64,000 nt of DNA from Shimia litoralis (GTDB lineage Bacteria; Pseudomonadota; Alphaproteobacteria; Rhodobacterales; Rhodobacteraceae). Both the position numbers and the translations under genes were made by a program. Below the pieces are notes generated by a model. The model was not told the origin of the DNA. It worked only from the letters and a program-made list of their open reading frames with translations, and searched no databases. Where the stretch lies: NCBI RefSeq assembly GCF_005518135.1, contig NZ_SULI01000004.1:62001-126000 (forward strand), read 5' to 3'. Every line of letters starts with the position of its first letter. Position 1 is the first letter of the stretch. Shown here piece by piece: positions 25,234-34,468 of this stretch.

Positions 25234-26598
25234 TTACAGACGTGAAAATTTGCAGGTGAAATGCCGCATCAAGCTGGGTTCCCAGTCAATTTTGAACCCG
25301 CGCAATTCGTCTTTCATTGCATGAAGTTCTTCAAATACCTCGATCATATAGTCCGCATGAGACTGTGTGTACGTACGGCGCGGAATCGCAAGGCGCACCA
25401 AATCCATTGCGGCAGGAACTTCGGTGCCGTCAGGTTGGCGACCAAACATCACGGTCCCGATTTCACAACTGCGGATGCCCCCAAGTTCATACAAGGCAAC
25501 CGCCACCGCGTGTCCAGGATAGCAAAGGGGATCAATGTGAGACAGCCACTTGCGCGCATCAACAAAGACGGCGTGGCCGCCCGCGGGCTTGACCACGGGA
25601 ATGCCCAAGGCATCGAGCCGGTCCAAGATATAGCTATTGGTTTGGATACGATAGCGGAGGTAATCTTCATCGATGATTTCCGTCAGCCCTTGGGCCAGCG
25701 CCTCAAGATCCCGTCCGGCAAGCCCGCCGTATGTCGGAAAACCTTCGGTTCGGATTAGGCACGCCCGCGCGGTTTCAGCAAGGTCATCATCGTTGAGCGC
25801 CAGCCAGCCGCCAATATTGCCAAACGCATCTTTCTTGGCGCTCATGGTCATCCCGTCAGCACAGGCAAAGCAGTCATTCACGATGTCATGAATGCTGCGA
25901 TCTTGTTGACCTGGCTCGCGTTGTTTGATGAACCATGCGTTTTCTGCAAAACGGCAACCATCAATAATAAAGGGTTTACCATGTGCCTTGGCCAGGGCCG
26001 AAACCGCGCGGATATTTTCAAGACTGACCGGCTGTCCGCCCCCGGCATTATTGGTGATCGTCAGCATCACACACGGCACGCTGTCGCCATGGTTTTCAAG
26101 GTACGCTTCCAGTTTGGCAATATCCATATTGCCCTTGAACGGATGCAAGGATGACGTGTCTTTTCCTTCCGCGATAACCAGATCATGCCCCATGGCACCG
26201 CTGGCCTCGATATTCCCGCGCGTGGTGTCGAAATGCGTATTGTTCGGGATGTTTTTCCCGGGGCCACCAAAGATTGAGAACAGAATGGCCTCTGCCGCAC
26301 GACCCTGATGGGTTGGGATGATGTGCTTGAGCGGCATCAAATTCTGAACTGCATCGCGAAAACGATAATAGGATGGCGAGCCCGCATAGCTCTCGTCACC
26401 GAGCATGACAGCCGCCCATTGAGCCGCGCTCATGGCGCCCGTTCCGCTATCAGTCAGCAGGTCAATCATGACATCGTCAGATTTTAGGCCAAACAGATTA
26501 TAATGTGAGTCTTGGATCAGTTGCCTGCGCTCGTCTCTCGACGTCATACGAATAGGTTCAACTGACTTGATTCGAAAAGGTTCAAAGATGGTCTTCAT
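25234..26598 (-). CDS. tnaA: Tryptophanase-like beta-eliminating lyase
   Basis: 454-residue PLP enzyme of the tryptophanase / tyrosine phenol-lyase family, which splits the amino acid into pyruvate, ammonia and indole or phenol. It has the family features EPFRIKSVEPI at the N-terminus, IDLLTDSGTGAMS, THQGRAAEA and the PLP lysine in MSAKKDA. FAENAWFIKQRE and the isoleucine in SCEIG match tryptophanase more than tyrosine phenol-lyase, which has arginine at the latter site. The ATG at 26598 has GGAG 6 nt upstream; the frame is open for 58 codons further without support. The substrate assignment is likely but not certain. Confidence 0.87.
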   Translation of the reverse strand: MKTIFEPFRIKSVEPIRMTSRDERRQLIQDSHYNLFGLKSDDVMIDLLTDSGTGAMSAAQWAAVMLGDESYAGSPSYYRFRDAVQNLMPLKHIIPTHQGRAAEAILFSIFGGPGKNIPNNTHFDTTRGNIEASGAMGHDLVIAEGKDTSSLHPFKGNMDIAKLEAYLENHGDSVPCVMLTITNNAGGGQPVSLENIRAVSALAKAHGKPFIIDGCRFAENAWFIKQREPGQQDRSIHDIVNDCFACADGMTMSAKKDAFGNIGGWLALNDDDLAETARACLIRTEGFPTYGGLAGRDLEALAQGLTEIIDEDYLRYRIQTNSYILDRLDALGIPVVKPAGGHAVFVDARKWLSHIDPLCYPGHAVAVALYELGGIRSCEIGTVMFGRQPDGTEVPAAMDLVRLAIPRRTYTQSHADYMIEVFEELHAMKDELRGFKIDWEPSLMRHFTCKFSRL

Positions 26599-26796
26599 TC
26601 GGGGCTCCAATATGTGGCCCCTACTCAATGTGGCAATCAACAAACACGAGGGGCCAGCGCCACGGTTGCCCGAGTAGCTCGAGCCGCGCTCAGCGCCCTT
26701 TCTGATTGCCCGCGCATGAATACAAATCTTCGACGAGCGGTCAAGCGTTTGAATACAAGACCCACGGCCCAATTGCCGATTTTGGTGTGATGGGGG

Positions 26797-27639
26797 CTAT
26801 TCCGACACCGTCAGAAAAGGTGGCAATTGCATCGTATTGGGAATGTCAGCCCCGAGGCGTGACAAAATCGTGGGGGCCAATTGCCTCTGGTCGAGCACCA
26901 CATTTCTGGCGGGGCCAGACGCGGCCCCGAAATAGTAGACCGCAAAATCCTGTTGGTCCGGACCACGCCCACCATGGTGCCCACGCGAATTTTGCCCGTG
27001 ATCCGCAGTCACAATGACCTCGTACCCCGAATTGCGCCAACGCGATATGAAAGGTGCCAGCTTTTCATCCAGATGAAAAATCGCGCGGTCCATTTCGGCA
27101 CAATCGTGTTGGAAACGATGCCCCATAGAATCCAATGTGCACGTGTGCAAAATCCCATAATCAAGATCAAACCGATCGGTCAGCATCGTAAGCGTGGCAA
27201 AAAGGTCTGCATCCGATGGTGTCATCTGGTTGTCTAATCCATAGCCCGTCATCGTGTGAAAACGGCCATGATTGATGGTTTGGCTATTGGGCTCGTCATA
27301 CTCGAGATCCCTGACAGGATCGAACGGCGATCGGTTGAAAAATTCTGACCAATACGAATGCGTAACTGCGCCAGTGGTGCCCCCCGATTGGCGCACCTGT
27401 CCGAAAATGTCAGGCTGCGCGACCCTAAATACGTTATCATTGCCCGTCACCCCATGACGCGCTGGCGCGACCCCGGTATGGATGGACGCGTAACAACTTG
27501 CTGATGTAGACGGTAACACCGAACGCATGCGCCACTTGCGCGCATCGCCTGCGTCCACCCACCCTTCAAGATTTCCAAATAGGGACCAATTGGCCCACGG
27601 CACGCCATCAAGAATAATGAGAAGTAGTTTTGTGTCCAT
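26797..27639 (-). CDS. Type I phosphodiesterase/nucleotide pyrophosphatase-like hydrolase
   Basis: 280-residue alkaline phosphatase-superfamily enzyme. Metal-binding residues are visible in LLIILDGVPW (first aspartate), a Ser/Thr-rich nucleophile region STSASCYASIHTG, LDSMGHR and TADHGQN followed by GHHGG. No signal peptide is seen, so it appears cytoplasmic. This group includes nucleotide pyrophosphatases, phosphonoacetate hydrolases and phosphodiesterases; I cannot decide among them. It lies about 200 nt upstream of the lyase gene on the same strand, and no known pathway links the two. Confidence 0.85.
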   Translation of the reverse strand: MDTKLLLIILDGVPWANWSLFGNLEGWVDAGDARKWRMRSVLPSTSASCYASIHTGVAPARHGVTGNDNVFRVAQPDIFGQVRQSGGTTGAVTHSYWSEFFNRSPFDPVRDLEYDEPNSQTINHGRFHTMTGYGLDNQMTPSDADLFATLTMLTDRFDLDYGILHTCTLDSMGHRFQHDCAEMDRAIFHLDEKLAPFISRWRNSGYEVIVTADHGQNSRGHHGGRGPDQQDFAVYYFGAASGPARNVVLDQRQLAPTILSRLGADIPNTMQLPPFLTVSE

Positions 27640-27823
27640 GGTCGTTATCTCGCAAAAGTATCTGCGCCACGTATCGGCTCCGTCATCATGAATGATGTAT
27701 CAGCGACCCGTCATACAAAAATGCGACATTTGGATCATTATCTCACGCATATTTTCAGCTCACCTATGGTCCCCCTTGCCGCATACGAGACTGGGCCGAA
27801 ACCAGAAACTATCCACATTTCTC

Positions 27824-28813
27824 TTAAGCAATTTCATCACAGCGATGGTCAGGTGCATAAAATGCATAGGTCGCCCGGCCTGCATTTTTGCACTGGTACA
27901 GTGCCGAATCTGCAGCCGCCAACACAGCGTCGGCGCACAATGGATCAACATCATCTGACACAGCAATGCCGATACTCGCAGATATTCGACACTCTGCGCC
28001 TTTAAAGATGACCGGTGTTTCTATGCGGTCAATAATCCGTCGCGCAATAGACGACATCTGTATTCGAGATTTTGGACCACTGAACAGGAGAACAAATTCA
28101 TCTCCACCCACACGCGCCACGCAATCGTCGCTCCGCGTTTCTTCCACCAGCACCCGTGCGACGTGTTGCAATACGTGATCACCGGCAGGATGCCCGTGTG
28201 TATCATTCACAGCTTTAAAGAAATCCAAATCCATTTGGAAACAAGAGAACTTTGCACCATGCTCTATCAAGCGCGGCAAAATATGGTCAACGGCCCGCCG
28301 GTTTTTCAAACCCGTTAAGGTATCGGTAAATGCTTGTTCTTCAGCTGCGATCATTGCCCCTTGCAAGCGCAGGTTCAATTTGCGGGACGCTTCCATCGCG
28401 GCCGACTTGGCCTCGATCAAATAGAGCATCTCAATTGTGAGATCCGTCGCAGCAAAATCGGCCTCGGTCAGCGCATAATCTCGTACGCCCTCCATAATCG
28501 AAATACCAAAGGACAAATTCACAATCGCACCACCCGTGTCGGGCAATGGAACCAAAACACCTTTTAGGGCTGTTTGCGGCATATTGGATTTACGCAAATG
28601 CAACTTGGCGCCCGCTGTACCAAGCAAAGACCCCATATCATTGATTGTGCGGGGACGCAGAACGTCGAATAGATCAAGAAACTTTGTCCCGATCAGATCA
28701 GTTTTATCATACACTTTTTGCAAAGTCGGTCCGGAATGGCATACTACGCCATCGCGATCCAAAACCGCATGCATCGGACATAACACGTCCAGAAAATCAA
28801 ACACTTGCGTCAC
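27824..28813 (-). CDS. HNOBA-GGDEF diguanylate cyclase
   Basis: 329-residue protein with an N-terminal heme NO-binding-associated (HNOBA, PAS-like) domain (about 1-140), a helical linker (residues 130-160) and a GGDEF domain (about 165-320). The active-site loop VARVGGDEF is intact, and RSDD five residues before it is an RxxD product-inhibition site, so it should make c-di-GMP and be feedback-inhibited. It starts 3 nt after the H-NOX gene; in such pairs the H-NOX protein regulates the cyclase in response to NO. Soluble, cytoplasmic. Confidence 0.92.
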   Translation of the reverse strand: MTQVFDFLDVLCPMHAVLDRDGVVCHSGPTLQKVYDKTDLIGTKFLDLFDVLRPRTINDMGSLLGTAGAKLHLRKSNMPQTALKGVLVPLPDTGGAIVNLSFGISIMEGVRDYALTEADFAATDLTIEMLYLIEAKSAAMEASRKLNLRLQGAMIAAEEQAFTDTLTGLKNRRAVDHILPRLIEHGAKFSCFQMDLDFFKAVNDTHGHPAGDHVLQHVARVLVEETRSDDCVARVGGDEFVLLFSGPKSRIQMSSIARRIIDRIETPVIFKGAECRISASIGIAVSDDVDPLCADAVLAAADSALYQCKNAGRATYAFYAPDHRCDEIA

Positions 28814-28816
28814 ACG

Positions 28817-29404
28817 TCACCCTGTTCGCACACCTAACTCAAAACTACGGCCCTCGGCAAAGGCACTTTCAATCAAAGTGATATCAATAACTTCTGCTCC
28901 TTGATACATTCCTTGGTGCTCTAGAAACACGAGGGCCCCATAATCATCCGCCATTGTCCGCAACATTCCCATCACTACATGGCCGAACCCTTTGCGATCA
29001 TGGCGACATGTCAGTTCAAACGTATTCTGCGCATGCTCAAACAACTCAAGCTCGGGCAATCTCAAGTCATCTACAGCCATACGTGCCCGCGCAGGCAGAT
29101 CATCAAGAGAATGCAAAAACTCGACAAAACTCACACCACCGAACCGAAGCAATCGTCGCAACGCCTCAACGTTCGGGTGCGAGACAAGATAGGTCCCGAT
29201 ATCTTCGAGAACCGTATCCCGCGGCACTCCAAGCGATCGAGCTGTGGCATCGAGTACTGCGTCGGTAATGTCATCATCGTAATGCAACATCGCCTCGAAA
29301 TCCGTGAATTCAAGGCCTGCCAGATGCGTGACCTCAACCCATCTTTGTCGACCATAACTATCCCGAACAAAGCACTGAATCGCCCTGTTTATTAAACCAT
29401 GCAT
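28817..29404 (-). CDS. H-NOX family protein with altered heme pocket
   Basis: 195-residue stand-alone H-NOX domain, beginning MHGLINRAIQ as usual. H-NOX proteins bind heme through a proximal histidine and sense NO. By hand alignment with Vibrio and Thermoanaerobacter H-NOX, the segment LDDLPARA (100-107) takes the place of LDNLHARV, putting Pro104 at the histidine position. The YxSxR heme-propionate motif is replaced by Cys133-x-His135-x-Arg137. His76 and His98 are nearby alternatives. It is first in a two-gene operon with the HNOBA-GGDEF protein. Whether it binds heme at all is open. Confidence 0.88.
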   Translation of the reverse strand: MHGLINRAIQCFVRDSYGRQRWVEVTHLAGLEFTDFEAMLHYDDDITDAVLDATARSLGVPRDTVLEDIGTYLVSHPNVEALRRLLRFGGVSFVEFLHSLDDLPARARMAVDDLRLPELELFEHAQNTFELTCRHDRKGFGHVVMGMLRTMADDYGALVFLEHQGMYQGAEVIDITLIESAFAEGRSFELGVRTG

Positions 29405-29468
29405 GGCACTTTCCCGTTCTATATGACGCGAGTATGCCGATTGAGGTCTTAAAAATTCCCCAATAGGT

Positions 29469-31229
29469 TCAATTGTCTGGAATTAGCTCCAAGTTTTCCA
29501 GCCAAAGTGATTTTTGACTGCTGGGGGCAACCTGATATTCGCCATCAAGAATGCCTTGCACTTGATCCGCAGACAACAAAACGTTGCCGCCACTTTCGCG
29601 GTCGCGCAGATCATTTCCGGCCACAAACGCGCCGTCATGAACCCGCAGGCTGACCACCTCAAACTGATTGCCGCGAGACGGGATAAAAATAAACCCTTCC
29701 CGCCCAGCGCTTTGCGGATCGAAATCTTCGAAAACAATGGCGCATGCGTGGTCTGTAGAGCGCCCACAAGCAGAAACCCAATACTCGATCCGGTAATCCG
29801 GCAAACCTGCAAGCTGATCGGCAGTGATCGGGTCCTGCCCCGAAACCGGACGGATCAAGGCCGCCAGCTGGGACAGATCGTCGTTGCGCCCATCATCATT
29901 TATCTTACGATCAAACACGTATTTCCTGTCGGTTGATGCTGCCACACTTAGGGCCTCGCGCATTTCCAGATGTGTCTCGCCGGTCAATGATCGCAAAATC
30001 GCTACGCCACGCATGCCGGGTTTCCCCCATTCGTGGGTCATTTCCCAAATCGCAGTTTCCGAGACAGACGCACGTCCATCCAAATATCGACCAACCTGGC
30101 TATTGGTAGAAATTTTCTCAGCATTATAGATGGGCGACAACCACATGACAGCCATCACGACAAGGGCAAATGCCATCCACACATTGGACTGGCGTAACCT
30201 TGCCATCCACGCGCCTCGCCGCACAACCGCCAGTGCGTACAACAGCGCATATGACAGAGCAAAGCCCGCAGCAGTGGCCGCTGCTAGCCGACTTGGGCTC
30301 CAGCCGTATTGTCCAACGCGAAGCCAAATCGCATAGACCGCCACACCAGAAACCACAGGCAATAACAGCGCCAGCCCCTCTGTTGCCAATCGCATCCATC
30401 TGCTGCTCACCGCGTCCTGATCATCTTTGTCCATGGCTACGCTGATCAACAAAATCATGCCCAGCGCAACCGACAACAACGTCCCCGCCGGAGACAATCC
30501 CCCAAAGAGCTCATTGGGATCACGCATCGGCAAGGCCCCGACAAAAACCGCGACAACAACAAGCATCACCGGAACTATCAGCCGCAGAAGATGCAGAACC
30601 ATATAGGGCGAAAGATAATCCCGCATCTCATGCACAACCTTGAGAGCAAGCCCTAATGCCAAGCCGGTAAAAATATGAGGCACCGCATCGACATCAATAA
30701 GCCGGTCAATGATGTCGATGCCAACAATCTCCAAAAGCGCGTTGGACAGAATCAAAATCAGCCAGAAAACCCCTACAAACAGCCACGCTGCAGAATACCG
30801 AACGATGATAGACCACGTGCAATCAAATAGCCTGGGATAGTCGCGCCACCCAGTTCGATCCCGCAGCATGACAGACACGAAGGGCGTTGAGACAAACAAA
30901 ATCACACCCCATGCCGGAATGGCGAAGCTATTTTCCAGCAAATTTTCGACCGTATCAAACCGCAGGCTTGCCAGCCCCAACATCAAAGACGCAAACCCAC
31001 CGAGTGCCGCAGCCCCCGCCATTGCGAGCCCCAAGCGCACGGGCCCAGAAATGGCCAGCAACACCCCGAAAAACCCGCACACCGCAGCCGTCAAAGTCAC
31101 AAGAAGGGTCTGATTGTGCACAACATCCGGGATTACGTCGATCAACAGCCACATTGATAACCCCGCCAGCGCGCCGATCAATGCCATTGCCGCACGGCCC
31201 GTCATCACTTCGGTTTCAGAGCTTGTCAT
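29469..31229 (-). CDS. DUF4153 multi-pass membrane protein
   Basis: 586-residue inner membrane protein. About 11-12 hydrophobic helices fill residues 10-385, with long helices such as LILILSNALLEIVG and VMLVVVAVFVGAL. A soluble C-terminal portion (about 390-586) contains two cysteines (SACGRSTDHACA). This is the DUF4153 layout; function unknown. The ATG at 31229 has GGAGG about 6 nt upstream, so I discard 25 extra codons in the open frame. It ends 64 nt before the H-NOX gene on the same strand. Confidence 0.85.
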   Translation of the reverse strand: MTSSETEVMTGRAAMALIGALAGLSMWLLIDVIPDVVHNQTLLVTLTAAVCGFFGVLLAISGPVRLGLAMAGAAALGGFASLMLGLASLRFDTVENLLENSFAIPAWGVILFVSTPFVSVMLRDRTGWRDYPRLFDCTWSIIVRYSAAWLFVGVFWLILILSNALLEIVGIDIIDRLIDVDAVPHIFTGLALGLALKVVHEMRDYLSPYMVLHLLRLIVPVMLVVVAVFVGALPMRDPNELFGGLSPAGTLLSVALGMILLISVAMDKDDQDAVSSRWMRLATEGLALLLPVVSGVAVYAIWLRVGQYGWSPSRLAAATAAGFALSYALLYALAVVRRGAWMARLRQSNVWMAFALVVMAVMWLSPIYNAEKISTNSQVGRYLDGRASVSETAIWEMTHEWGKPGMRGVAILRSLTGETHLEMREALSVAASTDRKYVFDRKINDDGRNDDLSQLAALIRPVSGQDPITADQLAGLPDYRIEYWVSACGRSTDHACAIVFEDFDPQSAGREGFIFIPSRGNQFEVVSLRVHDGAFVAGNDLRDRESGGNVLLSADQVQGILDGEYQVAPSSQKSLWLENLELIPDN

Positions 31230-31385
31230 CCTGTGCCTCCGGATATCATGTGTGCGTTTAATGTAAGAGCCTTTGCAAAGACTTGGTAGTGCGAATCCCA
31301 GCACCTCGTTCCCTCAGCAGGCATTCCGCCTGCCATCAGCCGCCAAGCCGATACTGCTCGATTTACACTGTCAGGAATTATGGCT

Positions 31386-32075
31386 TTAGGCTTGTAACCA
31401 AACCTCCAGATGCCCGATATCCGGCAGAACGACATCGGCAAACGGTGCAAGTTCCTCTTCACGCGCAACGCCGGTCAGGACAGCGACAGTCTGCATCCCT
31501 GCAGCGCGTCCAGCGATCAGATCGTGCGTACTATCGCCCACCATTGCCACTCTGGCCGGGGGTACATCCATCGCTGTTGAAAAAGCCAGCAACGGGTCTG
31601 GATCGGGCTTGGCACCATATCCACTGTCAAAACCTGCGATGAAATCAAATTTTTCTGCCACGCCAGCACTCTTAAGATGCGCCTGAGCAGAAAACTCGGT
31701 GTCGTTGGTCATAACCCCCAACCGCAGACCGCGATTTGCCAAATCATCAAGAAACGGCCCCAGCGGGACAACTGGCATCAACGGTGCCTGCGCCGCAGAA
31801 CGCATCAGCAGGTCTTCGAGTTCGGCCACATCCGTGCCAGGAATAGCCCGGGCAATGGCTTGGGCCACCTCAAGATTTGTCCCTGCAATCACAAAACTTG
31901 TCGGGAGAAATTCTTGACGTTCGAGATCAAACTCCAACTCTTGCGCGACAGCTTGCAAAACCTTGATGTCACCTTTGGCAAGTTCACCAATCATTCGCCC
32001 TGCCCAGACATTCCATGAGCTGCCAAAATCAAAAAGAGTTCCGTCCTTATCGAACAAAATGCCATCAACGCGCAT
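31386..32075 (-). CDS. HAD-superfamily phosphatase (phosphoglycolate phosphatase-like)
   Basis: 229-residue HAD hydrolase. Motif I is FDKDGTLFDF with the nucleophile Asp9, motif II is VMTNDTEF, the lysine is in GAKPDPD, and motif IV is MVGDSTHDL. A helical cap lies between motifs I and II. This pattern is typical of Gph-like phosphatases that recycle 2-phosphoglycolate, but many HAD enzymes share it. It sits alone between DUF4153 and DUF3572, all on the minus strand. Confidence 0.87.
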   Translation of the reverse strand: MRVDGILFDKDGTLFDFGSSWNVWAGRMIGELAKGDIKVLQAVAQELEFDLERQEFLPTSFVIAGTNLEVAQAIARAIPGTDVAELEDLLMRSAAQAPLMPVVPLGPFLDDLANRGLRLGVMTNDTEFSAQAHLKSAGVAEKFDFIAGFDSGYGAKPDPDPLLAFSTAMDVPPARVAMVGDSTHDLIAGRAAGMQTVAVLTGVAREEELAPFADVVLPDIGHLEVWLQA

Positions 32076-32165
32076 GGTATGATCCTATCTGCTTCCAAGG
32101 CACAGTGACGCGCAACTGTGCACGATACAAGGCCAAGACTTTACGAAGTCGGCTTTTCTGTTTGT

Positions 32166-32450
32166 TTACGTCCAGTGTGTCTTGGAGGTGCCACCAAGAA
32201 CCTGCGCCGCAATCATGGGGTCGGTGTACGCGCGGCCGGTTTCATCGCAAAATGCCATGACCCACGCATCATCCATCGTCAAAAAGTCCAAGACCGACAC
32301 AAGGAAGTCTGAGTTTCCGGCTTGGGTTTTGAGATCGTCAACCGATGCGCCTGATGCACCCAAAAAGACATGCAAAAGATCATCATTCCCCACCAACCAG
32401 GTCAATGCCTGCAATCCAAGAGTTTCGGATGCTTCCCGAGATATCGACAT
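32166..32450 (-). CDS. DUF3572 family protein
   Basis: 94-residue alpha-helical protein of the alphaproteobacterial family DUF3572; function unknown. Conserved features are LGLQALTWLVG near residue 12-22 and a following acidic stretch ending in VLDFLTMDDAWVMAFC. It is divergent from the PleD-like gene with about 80 nt between the starts, an arrangement I associate with this family in Rhodobacterales. Confidence 0.85.
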   Translation of the reverse strand: MSISREASETLGLQALTWLVGNDDLLHVFLGASGASVDDLKTQAGNSDFLVSVLDFLTMDDAWVMAFCDETGRAYTDPMIAAQVLGGTSKTHWT

Positions 32451-32531
32451 TTTTCATTACCTTCGAAACAATTTCTTAACCAATGCGAATACAAAGTGAA
32501 TCAACCCGTTTGCAAGCAGTCAGGTTACCCT

Positions 32532-33947
32532 ATGCCCGGCACTATTCTAATTCTCGATCCACTTCCAACCAATCGCATTGTGTTAAAGGTGAAGTTGTCG
32601 AGCGCATTTTATAAGGTCATTCAGGCGGCCTCTCTGCAAGAGGCCATTCCCCTGATCCAACAAGAAAACCCGGATCTGGTCATTCTCAGCGCGGAAATGC
32701 CGGATGATGCGGGATTCGAGATTTGCAGACGCCTCAAGTCAACCATCGCAGAAACCACCCCCATTATGATGCTCAGTAGCGCGCTTACGCGCGAATTGCG
32801 TATGCGTGCGTTGTCAGAGGGCGCCGATGATGCCCTCGCAAAACCCGTGAACGATCCAATATTTTTGGCGCGTATCCGCAGTCTGATGCGCAACCGAGAA
32901 GCTACAGAAGAACTTCGACTACGGGACCAGACCGAACGTGTCTTTGGGTTTGCCGAAACATCGAACAGCTTTGCAAAACAGGCCCAAATCCTCTTCGCAA
33001 CTCCGGATGCGGCGACCGGTCTTCAGTGGCGTACCAAGCTCAAACCGTTGGTGCCCTTTGCAATGCATCATCTAAAGCTGGGCGATGCATTACAGCGCAT
33101 GTCCAAGACACCGCCCCCTGATGCCTTTGTAATTGCTTTAGATCCGGCATCACCAGAGAGCGGACTGCGTCTATTGGCCGAGATCAGAGCGCGGGCCACC
33201 ACACGCCGAGCAGGTGTTCTTATCATTTTGGGCCAAGATCAGCAGGACCACATCGTGGATGCCCTTGATCTCGGGGCAAACGATGTTTTGACAGACGGCT
33301 TTCACCCCGAAGAAGCGGCATTGCGTTTAAGCACAATCGTCCAACGCAAACGTCTTGCTGATCGGCTGCGCCAGAATGTGCAAGATGGTCTGCAAGCCGC
33401 TGTCACGGATCCACTCACGGGCCTTTATAACCGACGCTATGCTCTTCCCCATCTGGCACGAATTGCCGCGCATGCCCAACGCACACGTCAAGATTTCGCG
33501 GTGATGATTGCTGATATCGACCACTTTAAGTCTGTGAATGACCGCTTTGGCCACGCGGCTGGCGATCGGGTGCTGACAGAGGTGGCCAAACGTTTAAGAC
33601 AGTGTTTGCGCCCTGTCGATCTGCTGGCACGCATCGGTGGCGAAGAGTTTCTGATTGTCATGCCAGTAAGTACAAGAGCGGCTGCAGCCCAAGTGTCGTC
33701 TGAAATATGTGCGCACGTAAGTCGCACGCCCATTCATATTTCCGAACCCGCAGCGCATGTTCAGATGACCGTGAGCATCGGGGTTGTGATGGGCAATGAT
33801 TGTGCTGTCCATTCGGACGATGCGGCGGCCAAGCTGCTGGAATATGCTGACAAAGCACTCTACGATGCAAAATCAGATGGCCGAAATCAGGCCGCTTTTC
33901 AGACGGTCCCACCAGAGTTCCACGGGCTGCGAAACGCCAAAATCTAG
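32532..33947 (+). CDS. PleD-like diguanylate cyclase with degenerate receiver domains
   Basis: 471-residue protein laid out like Caulobacter PleD: receiver 1 (4-120), receiver-like 2 (about 155-275) and GGDEF (about 300-460). The cyclase site IGGEEF is intact, with the RxxD inhibition site RPVD five residues before it. Receiver 1 has Ser53 where PleD has the phosphorylated Asp53 (ILSAEMPD) and only one acid in its metal pocket (LDPLP); receiver 2 also lacks an obvious acceptor. I take ATG 32532 as start because it aligns with PleD; the frame is open to 32370. It is probably not switched by phosphorylation as PleD is. Confidence 0.88.
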   Translation: MPGTILILDPLPTNRIVLKVKLSSAFYKVIQAASLQEAIPLIQQENPDLVILSAEMPDDAGFEICRRLKSTIAETTPIMMLSSALTRELRMRALSEGADDALAKPVNDPIFLARIRSLMRNREATEELRLRDQTERVFGFAETSNSFAKQAQILFATPDAATGLQWRTKLKPLVPFAMHHLKLGDALQRMSKTPPPDAFVIALDPASPESGLRLLAEIRARATTRRAGVLIILGQDQQDHIVDALDLGANDVLTDGFHPEEAALRLSTIVQRKRLADRLRQNVQDGLQAAVTDPLTGLYNRRYALPHLARIAAHAQRTRQDFAVMIADIDHFKSVNDRFGHAAGDRVLTEVAKRLRQCLRPVDLLARIGGEEFLIVMPVSTRAAAAQVSSEICAHVSRTPIHISEPAAHVQMTVSIGVVMGNDCAVHSDDAAAKLLEYADKALYDAKSDGRNQAAFQTVPPEFHGLRNAKI

Positions 33948-33960
33948 TGGGGCGACGCGG

Positions 33961-34464
33961 CTATTTTCTGCGTTTTTGATGACGGTCTTCCGCCAAAATT
34001 TCGAGCATGCGCGCCGCATACTCGGCACGTTCTTCGTCATCCATACCTGCGACGCGATCTAACCATGCGTCAAACGCCACGGCCCTTTGGCTGTGCGATA
34101 CTGCATCCAGTTTCTGCCGCAAATCCAACACTGCGGGTTTGTCAAACGGGACCGTACCAATCAGAACCGCCATCTGTTTATAGAGTGCCGCTTGCTGTTT
34201 GCGCGTTTGGCTTGACGACTTGTGTGACTTTCGAATGTCGCGGCCAATTTTGCGTTTGTCTGCGTGTGACAATGCCTGCACATGGGGCGCGCGAAAATCT
34301 GTTCCGGATGGTGGCCCGAAATCCCCGCGTTTGTGGCTCGCGATTGATCCTGCGACCATCCCAAGGACCACAAGGTTAAGCGCAAGTGACCCGATCAACA
34401 GATAACGCATCTTGGGCCGCATGCCCGCAGGAGTATCGGTGGGGGTTACATTTTCTGGTGTCAT
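33961..34464 (-). CDS. Periplasmic CpxP-like / heavy-metal-sensor family protein
   Basis: 167-residue protein with one N-terminal membrane anchor (about residues 20-42, YLLIGSLALNLVVLGMVAGS) and a helical, basic periplasmic domain rich in Lys, Arg and Gln. It resembles the 'periplasmic heavy metal sensor' group related to CpxP/CnrX. The ATG at 34464 follows the anti-sigma gene's stop by 4 nt, with GAAGGG just upstream; the frame is open to 34488. Last gene of the sigma factor cassette. Metal ligands are not obvious, so the role as sensor is tentative. Confidence 0.78.
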   Translation of the reverse strand: MTPENVTPTDTPAGMRPKMRYLLIGSLALNLVVLGMVAGSIASHKRGDFGPPSGTDFRAPHVQALSHADKRKIGRDIRKSHKSSSQTRKQQAALYKQMAVLIGTVPFDKPAVLDLRQKLDAVSHSQRAVAFDAWLDRVAGMDDEERAEYAARMLEILAEDRHQKRRK

Positions 34465-34468
34465 CAGC

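Noticed and set aside
26599-26772. 58-codon N-terminal extension of the tryptophanase-like protein
   Set aside because: The residues have no similarity to the family, and a GGAG lies 6 nt before the internal ATG at 26598 that gives the usual N-terminus.
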